From contig WNNJ02002795.1 of the NCBI GenBank assembly GCA_012934845.2, positions 1 through 64,000 of the forward strand: a DNA stretch of 64,000 bases. Direction: 5' to 3'. Each line of letters begins with the position of its first letter. Within the stretch, counting starts at the first letter, position 1. A model generated the notes under the pieces. The model was not told the origin of the DNA and searched no databases. It saw only the letters and a program-made list of their open reading frames with translations. Source of the DNA: Pomphorhynchus laevis (taxonomy: Eukaryota > Acanthocephala > Palaeacanthocephala > Echinorhynchida > Pomphorhynchidae). The position numbers and the translations under genes were made by a program. Positions 21,775 to 33,300 of this stretch are shown in pieces.

Positions 21775-22330
21775 TGTATAACTCATATCTTCTCTCATTT
21801 TCTCAAGACTTGATTACTGTCTGAGTCTATTTTCCAAATCACCTAAATCCACTCTGCTTCCTATACAACACACGATCAGCGCAGCCGTTCGAGTTCTCCT
21901 CCGTTGCTTCTATCGATTTGCCTACCATTTATTCTCGTGTTCAAATTCGTCTTCTTCTCCTTGCTTTCCGCCTTCAAGCTTTTCCTACACCTTCATTTCT
22001 CAAACTTCCTTTTCTCGACAATTCTCGTCCTCATTACTGTTCTTTGCGTTCCCGTAATTCCCGTCTTTTGTTATGTCCCAAACTACTCTACCTCTTTTGG
22101 CTTCCGCTCCTTCCTTGTGGCTGCACCTCTCTCTCGTGGAATCATATACCCATTAATATACGACAATCAACCTCAATGCCGTGTTTCAAACGCCAAATCC
22201 GGTGTCATTTAAGCAATTTTAGAAATTTATCTATATGACTTTTGCTGTGTTTTTTAGTTAGTAGACTTGTAAGGGTGTAGTCGGCACGCATTTGCCACTT
22301 TAAATAAATTATTATTGTTGTTATTGTTGT
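21775..22330 (+). mobile_element. L2-like LINE tail, copy C
   Basis: C-terminal region of the copy-B family: IYSRVQIRLLLLAFRLQAFP, LDNSRPHYCSLRSRN and PLSWNHIPINIRQSTSMPCF. The 3' end CGGCACGCATTTGCCACTTTAAATAAAT-like block is followed by a (TTATTG)n-type tail at 22300-22330, the kind of simple-repeat tail L2/CR1 LINEs use. Heavily 5'-truncated. Confidence 0.8.
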
Positions 22331-22930
22331 TGTTCTATGGAGCTTGTCTGAGGGAAACAGATAGATTAGAAAGGTGTAACATTTTTCCTAGAATCTTGAG
22401 TAGGATTTAAAATGTGACTTTATAGGTAGTCGAAAGGATCGTGGTAGCTTGCAATGATAGGTAGGAATTAAATCGTGTCAGACTTTCATTTCCGACAACA
22501 GGGAAGAGTTGGATAGCTGTTTTGATGAAGGTTATTTTTATTGGATCAACTCTTATTGGATAAAGATGATTGAGGTGTGGCTATGTACGTAGTAAAGTGG
22601 GCGATTATGTACTGTGATAAATATTAAGTAATGTCCTGGGGTGACCAGATAGATCTAGTCTTATCAATAACTATTATATCTGCATCGCGACCAGATAAAA
22701 TGGCAAAGAGCAGAAGCACCTCCGGAATTCCACTCAAGGATGTTCAGAAAACACTGTTCGAAACTACTTCATATTGCGATTAGTGTCACATGGATTATAG
22801 AGCAACATCCTAGTAGGCTCATGATGTGATAAGGTTCTCCATCCTACATCCAGCTCATCATATAGATCGTTCTTTTTATCCTTGACGGTGAAGGCAATAT
22901 CATATTATGCTTTATTCACATGATTGTTGT
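22330..22930 (-). mobile_element. LINE-like fragment, second long copy of the 10140-10790 family
   Basis: Similar to 10490-10720 over about 250 bp. On the minus strand a piece reads GRDADIIVIDKTRSIWSPQD, which looks like part of an APE endonuclease domain. No open frame of useful length remains. Confidence 0.4.
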
Positions 22931-24200
22931 CCAACCTTCACTTGCCTTTTTTTATTACGTTTGACAGACAACCGGTTTGCGATGTCGTTTGTTTGATTTC
23001 ACCGTGCAAACCGATGGCGGAATAGGGGAGGTAGTTACCAGAAATCTTACCAAACAGGTAATCTTTCCCTGGAGTGATGCTTTTGATATTCTTTTTCAAA
23101 GCTGTGCATTTGCGGCACTATGTCAGGTGTTCTATCTCGCAGTTACTTCATACAGGAGATTTGCTGTATTTTTCTGAGTTATGGCAATTTTCATCGGACC
23201 CACATATCCCGCATCTGATGGTAAAGACAGTTGGATCCCCAATGACCACCATCTGAGGCAGGTATTGCAGTGAGGGTATATGAGGTCGTCGAATGATAAG
23301 AGTTTAAATTTAAAATTGCAACAAAAATATTGGTTGCATCCGGATAGTGACAGATATTCAGCGTTGTCGATCCAAGTATTTGTGAAGGTCACAAGGAGGG
23401 GATAGCTTCCTTCTCCATGATGAACCTGATATTTTTGAGTTTTTAAGTTTTTTCAAGAATAGATAAATAATCAGGCGACAGGTCAGTTAGTTTGTTATTT
23501 GTTTTTAACTGATGGTTGATTAGGTTTGAAAACAACTGATTCCATATTTGTTAGATTTTCCCTAAAATATGTCAAGTATTCGTTTGCCAGGGTGACAAAC
23601 GAAAGTATGTACGTGCTAGGGAATACTTAAGAGAGTCAATTATGATAATATTACAATAATTGGAAAAGAAATTCCTCTGAAAAGTGTGAAACAACTGGTC
23701 TCTGCTATTGGAAAGGCTACTTTAATGATTATCAGGTTCAGAGCTTCTTAGTAGGAGAAACTCGTTCTGTTAGGTGGAATAATTTGGATTAATAAACCGA
23801 CTAATCTGTTTTCTGCTTGAAACTCTTAAATTTGGTGAATGTTTTGCCAGAATTCGCATTTATTTTGATAGCTTTAAGGCTAACATTTACTCATAAATTT
23901 TTTTAAATGCTACGCAAAATTATAATTGCACTGACGAAGAGTTTTTGGCGATGAGCTTATTGAAATCCATATTATATATGGTTTCGATGAATATTTTGCC
24001 GACTGTTTTTATTCTCCACGTTGCTTTAATTCTATTTATAAGTCAACGAACTTCTTCAAATTAAATATATTGATTTGCAACCATTTATGTTTGCTCGTTA
24101 AAGTCGAATTTTGTATAAAAAATATTATAAATTAATAAATCGTTGATTGTTTTAATATGTTTATCCAATAGAGAATATATAACTAATAGAATTTAAATAT
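22930..24200. other. unassigned; possible LINE debris, then host-like spacer
   Basis: A minus-strand frame at 23132-23392 has scattered Cys (CNTCLRWWSLGI) that I cannot assign. From 23440 on the sequence is AT-rich with several short frames, none with splice signals or motifs I can support. The promoter and first untranslated exon of the host gene at 24203 should lie here. Confidence 0.35.
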
Positions 24201-24202
24201 TT

Positions 24203-24324
24203 ATGTTTATTTTAGACTTTGATTTTGAAATGTTTAAATATTCGAAAAACGACCACTTGTCGACATATAAAGAAAATGACGATTTAACAGCGATCAATCT
24301 TCAACTACATGCAATTGAGACCAG
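24203..24324 (+). CDS. host gene exon 1 (codons 1-41)
   Basis: Starts [13 protein letters not shown], ends in a split Arg codon before GTTCTT. If TTTTAG at 24211-24215 is used as acceptor, this is an internal exon beginning at 24216. Confidence 0.65.
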
Positions 24325-27300
24325 GTTCTTTATGTTATTTTATTTTCATGTCTATTTTTCGTTTAGACAAAAGGGAATCGAAAATCTTGCGAATTGGTTT
24401 TGCCATGTTGACATGGACGAGCAAGTATCTGCGGTTTGCGTAAACGGCAAAAGATGGCTACTGTCAATACATGCTATTCTCTCAGATGTAATATCGATTT
24501 AATTTTATGCTAGAATTCAACCGAATATCTTTAAAACATTTAAATTTGTTGCTTTTTTGAATTATTGTTGTAATGCGATTAAGTTCAATGAAATTTGCGA
24601 CATTTAGTTGTCAATGAAAATCGGCTAATAATTAGTTTGTTATTTACGTTATGAATAATCTGTGGTTATCTTCACAAATCTGTAATTATCGTTCATTAAA
24701 ATATTAAAAGATAAAAACGCATTTATAAACCAATATTAAGTAAGAACTTAATAGCTTTATCTTGAATTAGAAAACAATGTTACAAGTACATTTGTCTGAG
24801 AACAATCTACCTATAACATCATAGTTTATTATTTATGAATAGTGGAAGTAATATATTTGCAAATAACTTCGCCAGTAACCAATATATAATTTTTAGATGT
24901 TTTATTTAAGTAAAAATATAAAGTCTCTGTATATTTATTACTTTGTAGTCGTTAGCTAAACGTTTTCTTATAAAATGTGTTTTTTTTTCACATTGAAGGT
25001 TCATTATTAATTAATAATTAATAATTATTAGAGCTGGATCAAAGAAAGAAGAAAATTTTATTTGATATTTCGCTAACCTATGTTAGCATATTCAGAAAAT
25101 TACAGTAATTTCGATATAATAATATCAACCTAGCAGATACCCTTACAATGTATGCATCTTCAGTTAGAATCACACCTATTACCCAATAATATTTAGAGTC
25201 TAGTATAATATTCGGAGTCGAAATTTTATTTTAATGCAACACTAATATTTTATAAAGTTAATATATTTGAATTTAATTTTAATTTTCTGAAGATGCTAAC
25301 AGTAGTTACCGAAATATCAAATAAAATTTTCCTTCTTTCTTTGATCCAGCTCTAACAATTGTTTTATCAAATTGTAATTTTCTGAAGATGCTAACAGAAG
25401 TAGTTACCGAAATATCAAATAAAATTTTCCTTCTTTCTTTGATCCAGCTCTAATAATTATTTATCAATAATGGATCAGTATCAACTATTTAAAATCCGGA
25501 ATTACATAACTTTAAAAAATCGAATGTAAAATATGTTTGATAAAATTCCTTGTTTACATGCAAATAAGGTTTTTTCTAACTTGGTAAAGGCTAAGAGATC
25601 AAAATATTAATGCATATGAAGGTTTAATAACAGAAACGTTTAAATATCTTTTGTTGATTGACCTTTCATAACCATATCTTTACTTCTATTCCTCATAAAT
25701 TTGTTTTCTTTGTACAATTTCTAAATTCTCTTTAAAAAATGGATTTAGAATACTGCCGATCAACAAACAATCGGATATTGTTTATACATATTTTCAATTA
25801 TAATCGATATGATATCATGCGGTTCAATTGGAGAAGATTTCGGATTGCCTATGAAAAAACTACTTAATGAGCAATGCTTGCTAAAGGGTGGACAAGTATG
25901 TTTGGAAATAATTAACACACAGAAGGTAATTTATTTTAAGAATTGATTTCTCAATTATTGCCATCTCTATGTATTAACAAATTGCTTTGTTAGTTAAATT
26001 GATTATTAATTTTGTAATTTTCTGACGATGCTAACATAAGTTAGCGAAATATAAAAATAAAATCATCTTTACTTTGATCAATATTAGGCATTTATCTTGC
26101 AAAAAGATAAATATTTATCTTCAGAAACTTACTGTGATTTTCGAAGATGCTAACAGAAGTTAGCAAAATATCAATTTACTTTGATTCAGCTCCAATGATT
26201 ATTTATCAATAGTGGATCATTATCAACTACTTAATATGTCAAATTAGTGGTAAATGAAAAGTTTTTGGAATACCATGTTGATTTTCTTTTTGATGGGTCA
26301 GTTTAAATATACCAACATTTCCTATAGAAAAGATATTTTTGTTTTTTATTGTCCCTAACAATTTTTGTGAGTATTTAATATATAAAACTATGTTATACTA
26401 TATATAAGATACAAAAATTGTTAGGGACAACAAATAAAAAAAACAAACAAATATCTTGCCATTAGTAATGAACGACGTGACATATTTCTAACAAAAACGT
26501 TGAACAAAAACCTAATTAAATCTTCAAAATTTATGATTTTAATATGACTTCTTAATTTTATGACGAATTAAGAATTATGGGAGCTGGATCAAATAAATAT
26601 GGATTTTTTTTATATTTTGCTAACTTATATTATCATCTTCAGAAACTTACTGTGATTTTTCGAAGATATTAACAGAAGTTTGCAAAATATCAATTTACTT
26701 TGATCCAGCTCCAATGATTATTTATCAATGGTGGATCAGTATCAACTACTTAATATGTCAAATTAGTGGTAAATGAAAAGTCTTTGTAATACCTGAACAT
26801 GATTACAGGAGCTATCGAAACATTGTGATCTTTTGGAATAAAACCTTTTTACTCACTCTATTCCTGTAAATTTACAAGGATTTTAAGAATAAAGACATTT
26901 ATATTTTTATCAATTTTAAGATAAAATGTTAAGATAAAATAACCTACTTTTTTCGTTCCCGTAAATTTATAGAATATTCTCTAATGAATTTTAGAGAATT
27001 TTAATATCAAACTTTCTTAATCCGAGGTCGTTCAAAACACTTGTAAATGCTTTCATTCTAATTTCCACCTGAATTCAAGATGATTCAGTATGATTTAAAC
27101 CAAAAAATGCAGTGTGTACAAGTAAATGGACAAAAGCGACAGTATTTTTCGAATATATTGTCTGGATTGATGGATAACTGGTATGCTAGTGATATATAAG
27201 GCGATGCGATTGACGTAATCGCTCATTGACATCTGTAAATGAGGTACAATATTAAAACATCAGTGATGATGAATTCATGTTTGAACAGGATTGTTTGTGA

Positions 27301-30300
27301 AAAGGAATATCCATCGTTGAACAAGTAGTTTAAAAAAACTACTTGTTTTTTTACATAAAACTTTTCGACATTAACATTTTCCATTTTAAATTTCTATTTA
27401 ATGTATGATAACTGAACTTAATATTTTTTATATCCTTGAACGGTTGTCGAGATTATAAACAACAATATCTTTCAAATCTCTGCCAGAAAATTGCTAGAGC
27501 AAAATTTATATTTTCAGATCCATGATTACGTGATACTGAATGCATCATAAGTAAAACATTTCAAAAACGGTTTAATTAATTTGAATAAATATGATTTTGA
27601 TCCGTTTTTTAAATTATATAAATTTAATGTAATATTATTAAATTTTTATTATTTTGAATAATAAAATTAATATAATAATTAATTAATAAATAATTAATTA
27701 ATTATTAATTAATTATTAATTAATTAATAATTAAATAATAATAATATTTTATTATTTTAAAATTAAAATCAAATGTTTGTAAAAATCGTACAACTGTCTC
27801 TGAATACAATTTATCCGTATGAGAAAAAATATTTAAAAACCTTAATTTTTTTAATCAAATACTTTTGTTCTTAATTTTAATTTGCGATATGTTTCAAATT
27901 TTATCATTTTTGTTGTCTGATAATAATTTATTTTTAATTAACTATGGAATTTATCCGCTACCAAATCATTTGGCAATGACAAATGTAATATTTTAATATA
28001 AGCCTTCATTTTTATATTTTTATATCATTTTGCGACAGAGTTGGTAACAATCTTTCGTCTTGAAACTTTCTGTAAACTCGTATTCATAAAATGAACATCT
28101 ACTGATCCATTAAATATTCGCTTTTTTAATAATCGTTTGAACTGGCTGTTACTAAAATAAAAAGTTTAATTGATGTTCTGCTCATAATTTTTCAGATTGA
28201 AAAATGTAAATTAAATTATGTCACTCCCTTTAATGTAATCTGTATTTTAGGTTGGGTTTTATTGCAAGGCAGCTTTGCTTTTCCTTGAACAAAGTCTTCT
28301 GAAAATGCCTTGCGCATTTATTGTCATGAAAGTAAGTATAGAATTCATTTTTGCTGATCAAGTTTATTAATCAACAAGTTTGTTAATCGAGTTTATTATG
28401 GTAGAGCAAATATTTGTCGATCTCATTTAATCTGTTTGAATATTGCGAAACCTTGAGATTTCGCAATAATGATGCGAAACCTTAAGGTTCATTATGTAAA
28501 TTTTTATCATTTTAGTTTCGAAAATGAAATTTCTCTTAAAATTGGTTTGACATTTAAAAAGATAAAATGCTAAATCAATTAGAATTTTTTCAAAAGTTTA
28601 AATTAGTTGTTATTTACGTTATCTCTATATTTCTTCATAATTTGTAGAATCTAATAAACCTAATCTGTATTCTCGAACATTTAGTTGAGAATAATTTGTC
28701 GAAACAATATTCGTTTAAAGCTAGATAGTATTAGTTTATTGAATTTGAACGCTGTGATGATGTAAAATCAATTTCTACTGTACAGTTTGTTCACGAATTG
28801 TCAAACAATTCGTGAACAAAGGGTAATCAAAAATTATTATGAGTATTATTAAATGTTCATGTTATATTTATTAAAATACAAATATATCAATATTATTTAT
28901 ATGTTTCATATCCTTTCAATTAATACGACAATTATAATTATTATTTCAAATGTTCACATCAATTTAATATTAAAATATTAAATTAATTTAATATAATTTT
29001 ATAATTATTTTATTTTGATTTAATTAATCTGGCTAGAATGCAATAAATACCAAAATATTTTGCATAGACGGGTTCATTGTCAAAAAGTATGGTTATCTTT
29101 ACCGAAAATATCGGGGAATCTTATTGATTTTGATTTGATTAATCTTGACTTGAATGCAATAAATACCAAAATATTTTACATAAATGGGTTCATTGTCAAA
29201 TAGTAGGGATATCTTTCCCGAAAATATCAGCGAATCTTATTTATTTTTATTTAATTAATCTGAACTAGAATACAATAAATACCAAAATATTTTCATAACC
29301 GGGTTCATTGTCAAATATTGAGGATATCTTTCCCGAAAATATCAGGGAATCTTATTGCCAATCATAATTTTATAATGGTATTGACAAACCGTATTGTTTA
29401 TTTTTAAAACCGTTGTGTCAAAACTGATTTTATTAAATTTTAATTTTTTCTGTATTTACTTTAGAATCCAATATGGGATGTTATATTCGACCTTTTGACA
29501 TCATGTTCTCAAGATGAACTTGCTAAAGTTAGTTGATTGGCCGTGGCCTTTTTCTAATATTTTATGATTTAAGTCGTATTGTATGATTCTTTCATTGACG
29601 GCCACATTGGGAAATGCTCGATCTGCACAAACGAAGGCGTGGTTCGAACGGTTCGATAGTATTTTCCAGAGATGTGGAAATGCATTAAATTTTCTTTTCT
29701 GTGATGTAGAACGTAAGATAATTTTATCAATTAAAATTTGATATCTAAAATTATAAATTATTAATTGTGGCTTCATTAAAATAGTAAATCATTGTTTAAT
29801 GTTGCCTTTTTATATCTCAATATTTAAATATAAGCAGAGTCAATGGGGCGCTGAAGAGGTTTAAGGGATGACTTTGAAGATAAGACGAGAAGGCTAAGAC
29901 AGTAATTAATACGTGGGAAAAGAAGGGAGGAGATACAATATTTACATAAACTAAAAACTAGGAATCTCTGATGAGACGAATAAAATGAAGAAGAATATTT
30001 GAAGATCTAGTTTTATCACGAATGAAGGAATCGAAATGCAAGTTATTGTCGAAGTGAATACCTAGAAATACTAGTTTATCTACAGCAGGAATAACTGTGG
30101 TATAAAGATACATGGAAGGAGGAAATACATAAACGGAAGAGGGTAAAATCCATAACACTATAGATTTGGTAGGATTGAGGGACATGCACTAAGAAATTAG
30201 ATGTTATGATATGTTATGGAAACAATTCTCGTCTTATGACGAGAATTATGTAAAGAATAATGTCTACTCTCCTACCGTAGCGGCAAATTAGGTGTATAAC

Positions 30301-33300
30301 TCATCTGGAACTAATATGGATAAAATTTCCAACTTTTTTAGTACACTTCAACAAGAAACAACTCGATCGATTGAATTCTCGTCGATTGAGAATTAGTCAA
30401 TTCTCACTCGTCTTATGGAGACGAGTGAGAATAAAGAAGTATATCATCAGCGTACTGCATAACTCTGAAGCAGAATTTATTAGTTATACAAGATAAATCT
30501 CCAATAAGAAACGCAAATAGAATAGGGCCAAGTACAGAACCCGATGATGATATTAAAAGTTAGTTTAGAGAATGAGAAGACGAGTGATAATAGAGTTTTA
30601 TAATAAATACTAAACTCACAATCTTCAAATATATATTACAGTAACGAAGAAGAACATATCCTTCTTCGAAGGATATTTCCTTCCTCCATATGATGTAGTT
30701 TGTAGGATTCTGATTTTTCTTTTTGTTTGTTTTTGTTTTAAAATGTGTGTAAAATTTTAGTGTATGATTGTTTTGTTTCTCGGTATTTTCTTTTAAGTAG
30801 AAATGCGGGGCACATCAATGCATGTATTTTTGTATAAATGTTGGAAACACGGGGGAAAATTGCGGAACATTTTATTGTAATCCTGATGATGATAGCAGGA
30901 GCTATCGAAATATAGAATTTATATCAAATAAAAAATATTTTTTGAATTTTTATTTTAGAATTGAATTTTAACATTTTATCATTTTGAATTTTTGTTTAAC
31001 ATTCTTATCATCGACATTCAACCAAAGAAATCTCAATGCTATCCAAACTCAGTTAGAATAATACTCCATAATTTTGCATCCATGCAAGATGGTCCAGCAG
31101 AGCCATAAGTTTTTCGTGAAACTGCAATGATGTCAGTATGTGTTATATCCCGAAATAACATCACCATGTTCCATACCACCTTTGAGGGGCAAGTTTAGGA
31201 AACATTCTGAATTTATAGGAGTTTTCAGTTGGATGTAACTCTTTTAATTTGTCAATAACAACAATATCACTAAACGATATGACGTGTTTCCTTCTGATTT
31301 AAGTAATCCAGTTGCTTTTAGCTTGTCATTATGATAAGTCAAAAGTAGAAGGTTTACTATAATAAACCATCTTCAAGCTAAAATATGGTTTATTATATTT
31401 TGGATATATGTTGAGCAATTCCATTGTATGTATCTGTTAGTTCTTCGAAGGATATTTCCTTCCCCCATATAAAGTGAAACACATTTTTGTAATACTGATG
31501 ATGATAGCAAGAGCTATCGAAATATAGAATTTATATCAAATAAAGGATATTTTCTTCTTCGTTGATGTACGTATTATCTATTATGATATTATCTAATATT
31601 ATGATAATATTACATTATTATAATAGATAATAGAGTACTAAATATTTAAATTAATACATATGTTATGAATATTATTCAATCTTTTTTACAATATTACTAT
31701 ATTACACTATCTATTTACAAATACATAAATTCATTAATATCATGTATGAAAATCGGTTGTGATCTGGTAGATCACGGAGCCCGAAGTGGTCTTGTAGTTA
31801 GCAGACGCTGCACGCGCTATTATGAAGTTAATCATATCGTGGTAATTAGTGAGATTTCTACGAGCCAACATTTCCATAACGTTATTTGACTTGTCGTCAA
31901 TATATTCCTATGTTGAAAATAAAAGAGGGATAAAGCCTCTGTGATTGACGCAGTAATTTGTTAATAATTGATTATTAATAATATAATGCTATTAAAAATA
32001 TTATATTATTATACCTGTGCATTCATTGTTATAATTAAAATTTTGATAACTTCATTCTGCACATTGTTTCAGTCTTATTTATAAGCCAACAGCATACACT
32101 ACATTTCAGTATTAGTGGATCTCATATTTCAACATTGGTGGGCATCATCAGCTACTCTACGTTTCACATTTCGGTCCTTTTAATGCTGGCTGATGATCAT
32201 TCGACTCGTCTACTTTATTAGCATTTTGATTTAATGAAAGACTTTTGTCTTACATTTTGTAAATTTAATTGAAATCATTTTTGATTTTAAATTAAATCAG
32301 CGTTGGTAAGGAGAGGTGCATTCTAAGAGGATGCACCCGTTGGTAGAGAAAAAGGGGCATCCTTTATCCTTCTTAATTTTTGCTTGTCCTTTTAGTGTGT
32401 TTTATAAGTTGCATTATTTAAAAATGTCATGAATCACTTAACAAATAGCTGACAGGATATTACTGCGTATTTTATCAAAACATCTGAATCTTATTTTTCC
32501 ATTAATTTTCTTAAAACGAATATGTATATTTTTAACATGTTTCCAAGCCATGTCTTACTTTATTAGGAGTTGAAATTCCAGTACGAAATCAGCATGATCG
32601 ATTGTTGGAAGGAGCGTCGAATTTAGATGAAATGACGGTTTATCTAAATAATATGTTATTACTTCTCCAGTATTTGCTGTAAATTCATTTTTTTAATTTC
32701 CAATCATTTTAATGATTATTTTATTCCGATTAGCCATTCACCTGGAATACAGATAAAAATACCTGCCGATATAATGATGCATATTGTCCTTGGTGGATTA
32801 GATCCATTTGTGAAGGTATTTGTTAATTAATAATTTTATTGTAAATTTTTGTCAGTAAATTTCTTGAACCTTCTATTGATTATCTTGCCTTAATTGATTT
32901 TCGTCTATTTCTATCGAGGTGCTAATTGATTTTCATATTTATTACATGGTTGTTATAATTTCACAGGTTTGGCAGAAATATAAAAAGGCAATCGTCCTAT
33001 TCAGTTTAATTTCGTGCTAGACAATTTGGGTAATTGCAAAATAATAAATTTAAAACAACATTTTAATTTGGACTGATCATGTATGACTACATGAAAATCT
33101 ACATGTATGACTCATTAAGATTCGTTAATCTCTCAGACTTTTCACGATAGTAAGATGCTAATGTGTATTAATAAAACGCATTTATGTTATCGATTTATTG
33201 AAACATTTAAATGAATGGAATTGAACACATTATTCAATTCAATTTTAATTTATTTTTTTTGGAAAATTTAAATGCCGAATTAATAATTATTTTTTAACAA

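Noticed and set aside
31755-31850. tRNA- or SINE-like stretch (GTGGTCTTGTAGTTAGCAGA)
   Set aside because: It resembles the 5' part of tRNA-type SINEs, but no B box at a suitable distance and no cloverleaf could be found.
32100-32195. Minus-strand CTGATGATG with GAAATATG as a hammerhead
   Set aside because: The stretch between core and GAA does not form a convincing stem, and the base after the palindrome is G, which is not allowed at the cleavage site.
32567-32669. Acceptor TTTATTAG at 32566 for exon 6
   Set aside because: It needs phase 1 from exon 5, which ends in phase 0; TTTCCAAG at 32547 keeps the frame without an extra exon.
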